A program made the translations under genes and the position numbers. Below are positions 25,549 through 33,590 of a stretch of 64,000 nucleotides of DNA, one piece after another. The notes under the pieces were generated by a model that saw only the letters and a list, made by a program, of their open reading frames with translations, had not been told where the DNA came from and made no database searches. Numbering within the stretch: position 1 is the first letter of the stretch; every line of letters begins with the position of its first letter. The stretch is from Synechococcus sp. LA31 (lineage in GTDB: Bacteria; Cyanobacteriota; Cyanobacteriia; PCC-6307; Cyanobiaceae), in the NCBI RefSeq assembly GCF_018502385.1, contig NZ_CP075523.1:1674001-1738000 (forward strand). The letters are read 5' to 3'.

Positions 25549-26946
25549 ATGCCGGACAGCCGCAACCTGCCGCCTCGCAACCTCGTTGCCACCAGTGGAG
25601 CGATCGCCCTGCTGTTGTGGATCTGCGCCGCGGCTCGTCATGCCCTGCTGCAGAGCAACGCCTACGACCTGGGGCTGTTTGACCAGTGGATCTGGCTGGT
25701 AAGCCGGGGCCTGCCCCCGATCTCCTCGATGGAGGGGGTACACATCCTTGCCGACCACGGCGCCTGGGCGCTTTACGGCGCAGCACTGCCCTACCGCCTA
25801 CTGGCGAGCGTGCAGTGGCTGTTCGCCAGCCAAGCTGCCGCCCTCAGCTTCACCGCACTGCCGCTGTGGTGGGTCGGCCGTCAGGCCGGCCTAAGCCCGC
25901 GGCTGTGCTGGCTGACCTGCGGCCTCTGGTGGCTGCAGCCGGTGGTGTTCAACGCCAACCTGTTCGACTTTCACCCCGAGGTGTGGGTGATGCCGGCTCT
26001 GGCCGGCTGTTACTGGGCCAGCCGGGCGGAGCGCCCGTGGCTCTGGTTTGCCTTGCTGCTGCTGCTGCTTGGCTGCCGCGATGGCCTGGTGCTGGTGGTC
26101 GCCGGCCTGGGGCTGGAGCAAGCCCTGCGGCGCCGTTGGATCTGGGCCGGCGCCGCCATCGGCCTGGCGCTGGGCTGGCTGGCCCTGCTCAACCGCTGGC
26201 TCTATCCCTTGCTCAAAGGCAGTGATACAGGGCCCAAAGCAGCTGGAGCGCTGTTCTCCTACCTCGGCAACAGCCTGGATGAGGTGCTGATCAACATGGT
26301 GCTCCGGCCCGACCTGCTGATCAGGCATGTGGACTGGGCCGGCGGAGTGGTGTACCTGCTGCTGATCAGTGTGGCCCTGGCGCCATTTTGGCGGCGGATC
26401 TCGCTGCCGGTCCTGGCGGGAGGGATTCCACTGGTGGTCGTGAATGTGCTCTCGGAGGAAGCACCCCAGCGCACCCTGGTGCACCACTACAGCCTGCCAG
26501 TGGCGGTGATCGCCGTGGTGGCCGCTATCGACGGCCTGGCCCTGCAGCCGCGCCAGCCGGTGCCATGGCGTCGCTTTGGATGGAGCGTGGTGTGCTGGGC
26601 GGCCCTCGCCAAACCCTGGTTCTTCACAGGGCCCTACCTCGAACGGTTGCATCAGCGACCTGCCATCCAGCAGGCAATCACTGCCGTACCGGCGGAGGCA
26701 CGGTTAAGCACCACGAGTTATCTCGTACCGCAGCTAAGCCAGCGCAAGCAAGTGAGCTTCCCTCGCGCCCGCCGCGATAAAACGCAGCTCGATCAACTCG
26801 ATGCGTTACTGCTCAATCCACTTGATCCGGGTTGGGGATCCTCAGCCCAACGCCAGAAACAACTGCTGCGCGCAGCAAAAGCTGCCGGCTGGACCTGCCG
26901 GAACTGGGCGAATGGGCTCGAGCTCTGCCAGGCGCCAGAGGGTTGA
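25549..26946 (+). CDS. DUF2079 integral membrane protein, second copy
   Basis: The 465-residue protein from ATG 25549 shows the DUF2079 signature YDLGLFDQWIWLVSRGLPPI and LADHGAWALYGAALPYRLLA, more canonical than the first copy. About ten hydrophobic helices follow, and then a soluble C-terminal portion. A GT-C fold transferase role is inferred from the family. It is only distantly similar to the copy at 20922. An in-frame start at 25519 is possible. Confidence 0.82.
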   Translation: MPDSRNLPPRNLVATSGAIALLLWICAAARHALLQSNAYDLGLFDQWIWLVSRGLPPISSMEGVHILADHGAWALYGAALPYRLLASVQWLFASQAAALSFTALPLWWVGRQAGLSPRLCWLTCGLWWLQPVVFNANLFDFHPEVWVMPALAGCYWASRAERPWLWFALLLLLLGCRDGLVLVVAGLGLEQALRRRWIWAGAAIGLALGWLALLNRWLYPLLKGSDTGPKAAGALFSYLGNSLDEVLINMVLRPDLLIRHVDWAGGVVYLLLISVALAPFWRRISLPVLAGGIPLVVVNVLSEEAPQRTLVHHYSLPVAVIAVVAAIDGLALQPRQPVPWRRFGWSVVCWAALAKPWFFTGPYLERLHQRPAIQQAITAVPAEARLSTTSYLVPQLSQRKQVSFPRARRDKTQLDQLDALLLNPLDPGWGSSAQRQKQLLRAAKAAGWTCRNWANGLELCQAPEG

Positions 26947-26977
26947 TCCAGCCCATGAATGGATCCAGCAAAACGAT

Positions 26978-27016
26978 GCCCCCGAAGGGCACAGCTGACG
27001 CTGGCTCTTCGGGGGC
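26978..27016. terminator. GC-rich hairpin, possible bidirectional terminator
   Basis: Exact 10-bp arms GCCCCCGAAG and CTTCGGGGGC flank a 19-base loop about 30 bases after the DUF2079 stop. The T tract is weak (ATCGTTTT on the minus strand), so termination in either direction is only probable. Confidence 0.5.
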
Positions 27017-27071
27017 TCTCGCCGGGTCCGCTATGGCGCGGAACCGAATGATCTAGGAATCAGGCGCCGTA

Positions 27072-27125
27072 TCAGCCGGCGTTCTCCGCGATCAGCAGAC
27101 CCTGCTTGGAACAACTGTGACTCAC
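27072..27125 (-). CDS. Possible 17-residue micro-ORF behind a strong ribosome site
   Basis: On the minus strand an AAGGAGGAGG Shine-Dalgarno-like run is followed by GTG and 16 more codons reading VSHSCSKQGLLIAENAG and then TGA. An upstream in-frame GTG (27131) would add two residues. The spacing is good and SD sequences this strong are not common in this window. No family is known to me. The 26947-27320 stretch otherwise holds no gene; it contains this frame and the hairpin at 26978. Confidence 0.25.
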   Translation of the reverse strand: MSHSCSKQGLLIAENAG

Positions 27126-27320
27126 GGGCACCTCCTCCTTGGGGGATTGATGTCAACCGGCGATGCATTCGGCCTCAAAGAAGCGCAAGCGCTGCTCTGA
27201 AACCACACCACTGCTGACGGAACCCCCAAACTCTAACGAGATCGGAGCAGTGCGCGAGCCAGCTGGTCTCTGTATGCCACAACACGCCAAACGGCACCGG
27301 CCGCTGAGCAGGCTGAACCC

Positions 27321-29507
27321 ATGCGTGAGTTACACGCCGGCGACCTTCTCCATCTCGTACCTCGGGGCGAACCCTGGCGGATCCGCCAGGTGCTCCCGCA
27401 GCGACTGCGGATCTCGAGCCCAGCGCTGCTGAACAATCCAGCGCTGCAGCAGCAGCTACTCAACGCCAGCCTGCATTTGGCCTGGGTGCAGGCAATCCGG
27501 ATCAACAGCCTGGCCGGCTGCATGGTGATCGAGCACAACGGCCGCCGCCCCCTGCGCCGCAAACAGCTGCAGGCCCTGCTGCACCTGGCGCTGCAGCAGG
27601 GCCACCACACATCGCTACAGCTCACACCACGGGCCTCGAGCTCCGCCCTGTGGCGGCTCGGTGGCACCTCTGGCGCGTTGGCCGCCGTCACGCTGCTGGA
27701 GTTACCGGCCTGGCCAGGCCTGCTGCTGTTCATCAGCCTCTGCTACCTGCCTCTGGCGGCCCGCTGCCTGCAAAGGCTCGCTCAGCGGCAACTGGCCAGT
27801 GGATGGTTGGACCTGTTTTGGTTTTCCAGCCTGCTGGCCCAGGGCAACCCCGCTGCGGTGCTTCTGGAGTGGACGCTGGAAACCACCAACCAGCTGTTCA
27901 AGGCCTGGACGCCATCACCCAGCTATGCCGAGGCCTTTGATCAGCAGCTACAGCAACGGCTCACCGACCTGAGCTTTCCTGTTCTGCAGGGCGATGGGAG
28001 CTGGCAGCCCCAACCCTTCGCCCTGCTTGAAGCTGGCGATCGCCTGCAGTTAGTAGCAGGGGATCCCATGCCGGCCCACGCCCTGGTGGTGGCTGGGCAG
28101 GCCATGGTGAGCACCCGATGGCGCGATGGGGATCCGCGCCTGCTCAGCGCCCGGGCCTTCCAACAACTTCCCTTTGGAGCAACAGTGATCGAGGGCAGGC
28201 TGGAGGTGCGCTTAGTGCGCAGCCCGCAGCTCGATCCGGAACGACGGGCCCTGCAACGACTCCTCCATCAAGCCCAACGGCAGGGCTCATCCCACGGGAC
28301 ACCCTCTCTGCTCCAGCGGGCGGAGCAATGGCACCAGAGCTCTGTGCCCTACTTACTCCTTGCAGGAGCAGCCCTTCTGGCGATCGGGCCCCACGGAAGT
28401 GCAGGGGCCCTAATGCAGTTCGATCCCGCCAGCGACTGGCAGCTCACAGCCACCCTCACCTACGGCAACGCCCAGCGGGATCTGCTCTGGCAGGGAGTGC
28501 TGCTCCGCAGACCAGAAGCTATTGATGCGCTAGCCCACTGCCGCCAGCTCCTCGTGAGTGAGGCCGTGGTGCTAAGCACCAGTAGCTGGCGCCTCGGCGG
28601 TCTGCATCCCCTGCCCTTTCTGATCAGCAGCGAGGAGCTGATTCAAATCGTGGCTGGTTTTCGCTGCCAGCAAAAACCCCATGGCCTCCACGCCTTGCGC
28701 AGTGCCCTGGAAGCCGAAGATCTGCTGCCAGCGATGGTGGAGGGAATCCATCCGCTGGGCAGCGATGGGCAACAGGGCCTTATCAACGGCGTGGTGCATC
28801 AGCTCGGAGGAGCGGCCATGCTGCGGCAACTGGGCCTAAAAGCACCTGCCGAACTGATCACTCCACCTGGGGAAACCCTGCTCTACCTCGTGCGCCAAGG
28901 CCAGGTGGTGGGAGCAGTGGGGTTCGAATTGCAACTCTCGCGAGCGCTCGTGCGGGGGCTACGGCAGCTGCAAAGCGCCGGCTGGCAATTGGATCTGCTG
29001 GTCGACAGCCAAAGCGAGCTCGTGGAACATCTGGCTGGGCGGCTGCATAGGGCTGCTGCCGCGATCCATCTCGCCGGCAATCACGTAGATCGCAGCCGCA
29101 AGTTGCGTGCATCGCACTCCACAGGCGAGCCCATCGCCATGCTCGGCTGCAGCGCCATCGATGGCCTCAACCTGGCGCAGGCTGATCTCTCGATCGAACT
29201 ACTCAGCCGAGACCGCGGCCTCAGCAGCGCAAACGCCGATCTGGTGGTGCGGCCCGAAGCACTCGGCAACCTGGTGGCCTGTCAAACGTTGGCCTTAGAC
29301 GCAGCCCAGCGCCACCGCCGAAATCTCGCCCTGGTGCTCGTGCCGCACATCTCAGTGGTGCTGCTCAATCTGCTGCTACCGATCAACCCCGTACTGGCAG
29401 TGCTCACGGTGGATCTGCCCGTTCTATTGACCGAGCTGGGCCGCATCGGCAGTGGCCAAGACGGCATTCAAAAAACCACTAAAAAGCCCCGCCGCGGCGG
29501 GGCTTGA
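27321..29507 (+). CDS. P1B-type-ATPase-like protein lacking catalytic motifs (pseudo-ATPase)
   Basis: The 728-residue protein can be followed as a degenerate heavy-metal P-type ATPase. It has an N-terminal HMA-like region (residues 1-100), membrane helices near 110-145 and 165-185, and an actuator-like domain with LLEAGDRLQLVAGDPMPAHA. The segment before the phosphorylation site (TYGNAQRDLLWQGVLLRRPE) aligns with the family. The key residues do not: CPC reads DPASD, TGE reads DGD (269-271), the phosphorylated Asp of DKTGT is Ser419 (VVLSTSSW), and the hinge GDGxND is SAIDGLN (611-617). The frame is intact, so it may have a non-catalytic role. It converges on psaL. Confidence 0.75.
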   Translation: MRELHAGDLLHLVPRGEPWRIRQVLPQRLRISSPALLNNPALQQQLLNASLHLAWVQAIRINSLAGCMVIEHNGRRPLRRKQLQALLHLALQQGHHTSLQLTPRASSSALWRLGGTSGALAAVTLLELPAWPGLLLFISLCYLPLAARCLQRLAQRQLASGWLDLFWFSSLLAQGNPAAVLLEWTLETTNQLFKAWTPSPSYAEAFDQQLQQRLTDLSFPVLQGDGSWQPQPFALLEAGDRLQLVAGDPMPAHALVVAGQAMVSTRWRDGDPRLLSARAFQQLPFGATVIEGRLEVRLVRSPQLDPERRALQRLLHQAQRQGSSHGTPSLLQRAEQWHQSSVPYLLLAGAALLAIGPHGSAGALMQFDPASDWQLTATLTYGNAQRDLLWQGVLLRRPEAIDALAHCRQLLVSEAVVLSTSSWRLGGLHPLPFLISSEELIQIVAGFRCQQKPHGLHALRSALEAEDLLPAMVEGIHPLGSDGQQGLINGVVHQLGGAAMLRQLGLKAPAELITPPGETLLYLVRQGQVVGAVGFELQLSRALVRGLRQLQSAGWQLDLLVDSQSELVEHLAGRLHRAAAAIHLAGNHVDRSRKLRASHSTGEPIAMLGCSAIDGLNLAQADLSIELLSRDRGLSSANADLVVRPEALGNLVACQTLALDAAQRHRRNLALVLVPHISVVLLNLLLPINPVLAVLTVDLPVLLTELGRIGSGQDGIQKTTKKPRRGGA
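29480..29504 (-). terminator. Rho-independent terminator of psaL
   Basis: The minus strand reads AAGCCCCGCC, GC, then GGCGGGGCTT, followed by TTT. It lies 27 bases past the psaL stop and inside the last codons of the convergent ATPase-like gene, where it encodes the tail KKPRRGGA. Confidence 0.85.
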
Positions 29508-29530
29508 ATCCAGTGAATGAGGCCGAACGC

Positions 29531-30022
29531 TCAGTTCACGCTCCAAACACCACCGGCAATGTTGACCAGCGGAGCCACGATGGTGGTGCCGGCCAGGAAC
29601 CATGCGAAGGCAGCGCCGCCGCAACCACCCAGCCAGAAGCCGCTGGCGAATTCAGCCCAGCCGGCCTTGGTGAACAGATCGGCCGGGGGGTTGTCGATGG
29701 TGGCGTCAGCCGGCTGCACATTGGGGCCACGACCAGCCGTGCCATAGATCGAGAGGCACACCGTGAGGATCGACACCAGGCCAACTGCCGCCAGCAAACC
29801 AGCGGTGCTGGCGTATTCAGTGGCGCGCAGCGGGCCGGTGATCGCGAAGGGGCCGTAGAGGAAGAAGCCATGGGCCATTCCCACTTCCAAACCGCGACGG
29901 TTGGGGGAGAGGGCAGGGCGATAGGCCGGCAGGGCGTTCAGAAAAGCGCGGCTGAAGTAGCTGCTGTTGACGGGAGTGGCCAAATTGCCGACACAGGGGT
30001 CGGCGACGGGGGTCACGGTCAT
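29531..30022 (-). CDS. psaL: Photosystem I reaction centre subunit XI
   Basis: PsaL forms the trimerisation interface of cyanobacterial photosystem I in the thylakoid membrane. The 163-residue product begins [20 protein letters not shown] and contains [20 protein letters not shown], three hydrophobic segments and the conserved C-terminal region [19 protein letters not shown]. Length and motifs match the family. psaI lies 42 bp upstream on the same strand, the usual cyanobacterial pairing. Confidence 0.97.
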   Translation of the reverse strand: MTVTPVADPCVGNLATPVNSSYFSRAFLNALPAYRPALSPNRRGLEVGMAHGFFLYGPFAITGPLRATEYASTAGLLAAVGLVSILTVCLSIYGTAGRGPNVQPADATIDNPPADLFTKAGWAEFASGFWLGGCGGAAFAWFLAGTTIVAPLVNIAGGVWSVN

Positions 30023-30064
30023 CGTTGGAAGGAGGGTGGTTGGCGGCGATGAAGCAGGAGCGAC

Positions 30065-30181
30065 TCAGTCGCGGGCTTCGATCACGTTGAACAGCAGGGC
30101 CATGGCCACCGCAGGAGCCAGGATCCCGACAAGGGGCACGAACACCGAGGGCATCCAGGCGGCGACGAAGTCTCCGGTCAT
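30065..30181 (-). CDS. psaI: Photosystem I reaction centre subunit VIII
   Basis: This 38-residue single-helix protein reads MTGDFVAAWMPSVFVPLVGI and continues with a hydrophobic helix ending FNVIEARD. That is the characteristic PsaI sequence, including the conserved C-terminal NxIE(A/R) segment. PsaI sits beside PsaL and stabilises it in the trimer region. ATG 30181 is the only reasonable start, and the gene leads into psaL. Confidence 0.93.
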   Translation of the reverse strand: MTGDFVAAWMPSVFVPLVGILAPAVAMALLFNVIEARD

Positions 30182-30276
30182 CAGCGTGGGCCAATACAGC
30201 TACCGTTCGGCACTGTAAGGAGCTCTTCCAAACCTGTTCTCTGGCAGCGGAAGGGGCGACATAAAAGTTCAGACCG

Positions 30277-30753
30277 ATGACCCAGGCCCTCTCCGGAGCA
30301 GCAATCGCCGCCGTGATCGCCGCGTGTTGGCTGCTGGGGCGGCCACGGCCCAAGATCCTCCGCTCCACCGACGCTTCCGCGGTGGCCGCCCTGAACCGCA
30401 CCCAAATGGAGCTGGTGCTCGCCCGCGACGAGGGGCCAGCCGTCGATCACCCCATCCCGATAGCTCCGGCACTGCCAACCGCGGCCGACCGGCGCGGCCG
30501 CCTGCAGCTACTGGCCGAACTGGAGCGCCAATTCCAGGCGGGTGGCAGCCAACGCCAACAAGCCCTGGCGGTGTGCGCAGCCTGGCGCCACCGGGATGCG
30601 CTGCCCCTGATCCGCCGCGGCCTGCGCGACAGCGATCAACAGGTGGCAGCCCTAGCGGCAGAAGCAATGCAGGCCTTCCGCGGCCGCACCGCCGCAGCAA
30701 CAGCTCAGGTCACACCCGTTAAACCGCCCCGCAATGTTTCCCGCACGCGGTAG
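30277..30753 (+). CDS. HEAT-repeat protein with N-terminal membrane anchor
   Basis: The 158-residue product has an N-terminal hydrophobic stretch (ALSGAAIAAVIAACWLLG), a variable linker, and one to two HEAT/PBS-lyase-like repeats near residues 95-140 (AVCAAWRHRDALPLIRRGL, then DSDQQVAALAAEAMQAF). It probably acts as a protein-protein adaptor at a membrane. It is divergent from psaI, and its end overlaps the convergent glycosyltransferase gene by 49 bases. Confidence 0.75.
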   Translation: MTQALSGAAIAAVIAACWLLGRPRPKILRSTDASAVAALNRTQMELVLARDEGPAVDHPIPIAPALPTAADRRGRLQLLAELERQFQAGGSQRQQALAVCAAWRHRDALPLIRRGLRDSDQQVAALAAEAMQAFRGRTAAATAQVTPVKPPRNVSRTR

Positions 30754-31679
30754 ATCGGCCGGCCCTGGCTTTCGTGGTAGGTGCGCATCTGCAGCTCCGC
30801 CAACAGTCCAAAGCAGAAGAGCTGTACTCCAGCAATCAAAGCCAACACCGCGACGAGCAGCAGCGGACGATCACCGATCTCAGCCCCCATCAGCTTCTCC
30901 ACCAGCAGATAGGTACTGAGCACAGCCCCCAGCGCGATACCCACGAGGCCGCCAAAACCGAACACATACATCGGCCGGGTGAGGAATCGTTTCATGAACC
31001 ACACGGTGAGCAGATCCATCAGCACCCGGAACGTGCGGTCGATGCCGTATTTGCTCTGCCCGAACTGGCGGGCGTTGTGGTTCACCTTCACCTCACTGAT
31101 GCGCGCCCCCTCGATGTAGGCCAGGGCTGGCAGGAAGCGGTGCAGCTCGCCATAGAGGTTCATGTCCTCCACCAGCTCGCGCCGGTAGGCCTTCAGTGAG
31201 CAGCCGTAGTCGTGCAGCTTCACCCCGGTGACCCGGGCGATCAGCCGGTTGGCGACCTTGCTAGGCAGAAGACGGCTGACGGCATTGTCCTGGCGCTGAT
31301 GGCGCCAGCCGCTCACCAAGTCAAAGCCCTGCTCAAGCTGCTCAAGCAGCATCGGGATATCGGCGGGATCATTTTGGAGATCGCCATCGAGCGTGATGAT
31401 CACGCGGCCGCGACTGGCATCAAAGCCAGCTGACATGGCCGGCGTCTGGCCGTAGTTGCGTCGCAGCAGCACTGCCACCAACTCCGGTGTGGTGGTGCTC
31501 AGCTGCCGCAGTACGGCGGCGGTTGCATCGCTGGAGCCGTCGTCGACGAGCACCAACTCAAAGGTGCGACCGAGGGGGCGTAGAGCCTCAAGCAGCTTGG
31601 CCACCAAGTGCGGAAGGCTCTCCTCCTCGTTGAAGAGCGGCACCACGATGGAGAGCTCGGGGGCAACGCTTGCGCTCAC
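30705..31679 (-). CDS. DPM1/ArnC-like family 2 glycosyltransferase with two C-terminal helices
   Basis: The 324-residue GT2 enzyme shows SIVVPLFNEEESLPHLV, VLVDDGSSDATAAVLRQL and the metal site IITLDGDLQNDPADIPML. KYGIDRTFRVLMDLLTVWF and two C-terminal transmembrane helices follow. This is the ArnC/DPM-synthase layout, making a polyprenyl-phosphate sugar at the cytoplasmic membrane face. It may supply the GT-C enzymes coded upstream. The start is GTG 31679. Confidence 0.88.
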   Translation of the reverse strand: MSASVAPELSIVVPLFNEEESLPHLVAKLLEALRPLGRTFELVLVDDGSSDATAAVLRQLSTTTPELVAVLLRRNYGQTPAMSAGFDASRGRVIITLDGDLQNDPADIPMLLEQLEQGFDLVSGWRHQRQDNAVSRLLPSKVANRLIARVTGVKLHDYGCSLKAYRRELVEDMNLYGELHRFLPALAYIEGARISEVKVNHNARQFGQSKYGIDRTFRVLMDLLTVWFMKRFLTRPMYVFGFGGLVGIALGAVLSTYLLVEKLMGAEIGDRPLLLVAVLALIAGVQLFCFGLLAELQMRTYHESQGRPIYRVRETLRGGLTGVT

Positions 31680-31729
31680 AGGGTGCAGCTTGGATGGGTG
31701 GAACCTAAGCGAGAGAGCTGAAGCGGGTG

Positions 31730-32815
31730 TTAAGCGGCCAGCAGCCACGCCGCCAGCAAGCCCAGATACGTGCCCACCAGATAGCCCAGCAACCCAATCG
31801 CGACGGCGGGCAGGGCCAGCTCGGCGCGTCCGATGGCCGTGGCCAGTGCAAGAGCAGTACTGGGGCCTCCGATCGAGGCCTGGGAAGCCACCAGGGTTTC
31901 CGCCATCCCCCAACCACGCCAGCGGCGCAGCACCAACACAGCCAACGCCTGCAGGGTCACGATCAGGGCCGCATAGAACAACACCGGCAGCCCCTCTCCC
32001 AAAAGCCCAGCCACCGATGAGCTGAGACCCATCACGGTGAAGAACGGTTGGATCAACAGCAAGCCCAGCCCATAACAACCGCGCCGACTGCTTGCACCCG
32101 GCAGTTGCGCCGCCAACAGGGCGAGGGTGGTGAGCACCAAAATCGCAGGCAGAGCAGGCCAGAGCCGCTGCAACACCCCTGTGAGCCCATGGGTTAGGAG
32201 CAGCAGTGCACTCCCCCACACCAGGCCCTGCCACCAACCATCAACCGCCTCCATCGGCAGGGCTTGGGAGGGGGAAACAGCCGCCACAGCCCTCGCTCCG
32301 CATTGGCGGCCCAGCCACAAACTCACCGCGAACCAAACCGCGAACACCAAATAATCCGCGGTTGTGGCGACAGCCAAGAGGCTCTCTGGCGGCTGAAGCG
32401 CCCTCGCCACCGACACGAAGTTGAGGCTGCCGCCGGTGAAGGTGGCGGTAAACACCCCGGCCAACACACCGCGTCCTGAACCCAGCAGCGGTTGCAGCAA
32501 CCAGCCGCCAAGCAGCACCGCCCCCAAGGTGCTGAGCACCGCCAGCAGGAATGGCAGCAACAAGCGACGGGCCTCGGGCCAGAGCCGCCGCAGATCCACC
32601 GCCAGCAGCAACAGCACAATCGCCAAGGAGGTGAGCGGGCCGTTGACCCACCCTGCTGCGGCGGGCTCGGGTTGAACGCCGCTGATGTTGCTCACCAGCA
32701 AACCGAGTAGCAGCACGAGCATCGTGGTGCCGAGCTGACGGCCCGCAGCGGTGGCCTGGGCGATCCACCAGCCCAGAGCGGTGAGCACCAGGATCAGCAG
32801 CAGGGAAAGCAGCAT
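31730..32815 (-). CDS. DUF819-family membrane protein (possible carboxylate/anion transporter)
   Basis: The 361-residue product has about ten hydrophobic helices with the DUF819 features GVFTATFTGGSLNFVSVAR and ASIGGPSTALALATAIG. The two Gly-rich loops resemble those of sodium-coupled anion transporters of the DUF819/YjcL group. The substrate is unknown. ATG 32815 is preferred over TTG 32824, which would touch the upstream gene's end. Confidence 0.8.
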   Translation of the reverse strand: MLLSLLLILVLTALGWWIAQATAAGRQLGTTMLVLLLGLLVSNISGVQPEPAAAGWVNGPLTSLAIVLLLLAVDLRRLWPEARRLLLPFLLAVLSTLGAVLLGGWLLQPLLGSGRGVLAGVFTATFTGGSLNFVSVARALQPPESLLAVATTADYLVFAVWFAVSLWLGRQCGARAVAAVSPSQALPMEAVDGWWQGLVWGSALLLLTHGLTGVLQRLWPALPAILVLTTLALLAAQLPGASSRRGCYGLGLLLIQPFFTVMGLSSSVAGLLGEGLPVLFYAALIVTLQALAVLVLRRWRGWGMAETLVASQASIGGPSTALALATAIGRAELALPAVAIGLLGYLVGTYLGLLAAWLLAA

Positions 32816-32820
32816 GGGAT

Positions 32821-33573
32821 TCAAGGAAGAGGCGTGCCGTCATGGCAGCGGATCACGCGGCCGGCGCCGCGCAGCTCGAGGCGGTAGTGCACGCTCACTG
32901 GATCCTGCAGCTGGGGATCGAGGCCGTCGAGTCCGATTCCATTGCGGCCATGCTCACGGCCGCTGCTGTGCAAATAGCGGCCGCCGCCGACATACAGCCC
33001 CACGTGGGTGCAGCGCTGCGGCCGCCCAAAGAAGATCAAGTCGCCAGCGCGCAGCAGGTTGTAGCCACCCGGCGCTACGGCCACGGGCTGGCAGAAGCGC
33101 TCCTGCTGGTAAGCATCCCGCGGTAGCCAGATGCCGGCACTGGCAAAAGCAGCCTGGATCAGGCCGGAGCAATCGAAATCAGGGCCCAGGGTGCCGCCCC
33201 ATAGATAGTGATTCGGTCGCTGGCGAGCCTGCTCGGCAAAGGCCAGCACCGCTGGCAGTGCCGCCTCGATCTGCCCTGCATCCAGCAGACGCAGCGGCGG
33301 CGGCAGACAAGCGCGGGCATGCCCCAGCACTTGATCGGGATCCAGCCAGCCTGGATAGCCGTCTTCCAGCAGTTGCACCTTCAGGCGCTGGCAACCCGGC
33401 CGCAGTGGCTCCAACACGATGAGAGCTCGGCCGGCGGCCGCCTGGGTGGCCAAACCTGGCCCCCGCCAGTGGCTGGTGAGATCCACGGGAGCGCTGAGGC
33501 GCCAGCAACTGCCTGGTTGCAGCAGTTCGAGAGCCACCGGTGTGCCCTCGGCCAACCTGCCTAATCTCGCCAT
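32821..33573 (-). CDS. NlpC/P60 peptidase with N-terminal SH3-like region
   Basis: The 250-residue protein has an N-terminal portion of about 100 residues, probably SH3-like. A C-terminal NlpC/P60 domain follows, with catalytic Cys in TLGPDFDCSGLIQAAF, His in RCTHVGLYVGGG and a third polar residue in the SSGREHGRN segment. Such enzymes cut gamma-D-Glu-diamino-acid bonds in peptidoglycan; the equivalent cyanobacterial proteins are often diverged in stem-peptide specificity. Its ATG lies only 17 bp from the divergent serine-hydrolase start. Confidence 0.88.
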   Translation of the reverse strand: MARLGRLAEGTPVALELLQPGSCWRLSAPVDLTSHWRGPGLATQAAAGRALIVLEPLRPGCQRLKVQLLEDGYPGWLDPDQVLGHARACLPPPLRLLDAGQIEAALPAVLAFAEQARQRPNHYLWGGTLGPDFDCSGLIQAAFASAGIWLPRDAYQQERFCQPVAVAPGGYNLLRAGDLIFFGRPQRCTHVGLYVGGGRYLHSSGREHGRNGIGLDGLDPQLQDPVSVHYRLELRGAGRVIRCHDGTPLP

Positions 33574-33590
33574 TGCCCCCTTTGGCCGCG

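Noticed and set aside
30182-30276. Possible RpaB/HLR1-type site upstream of psaI
   Set aside because: Only one half-site-like TTACA occurs and no properly spaced second half is present, so no operator was called.
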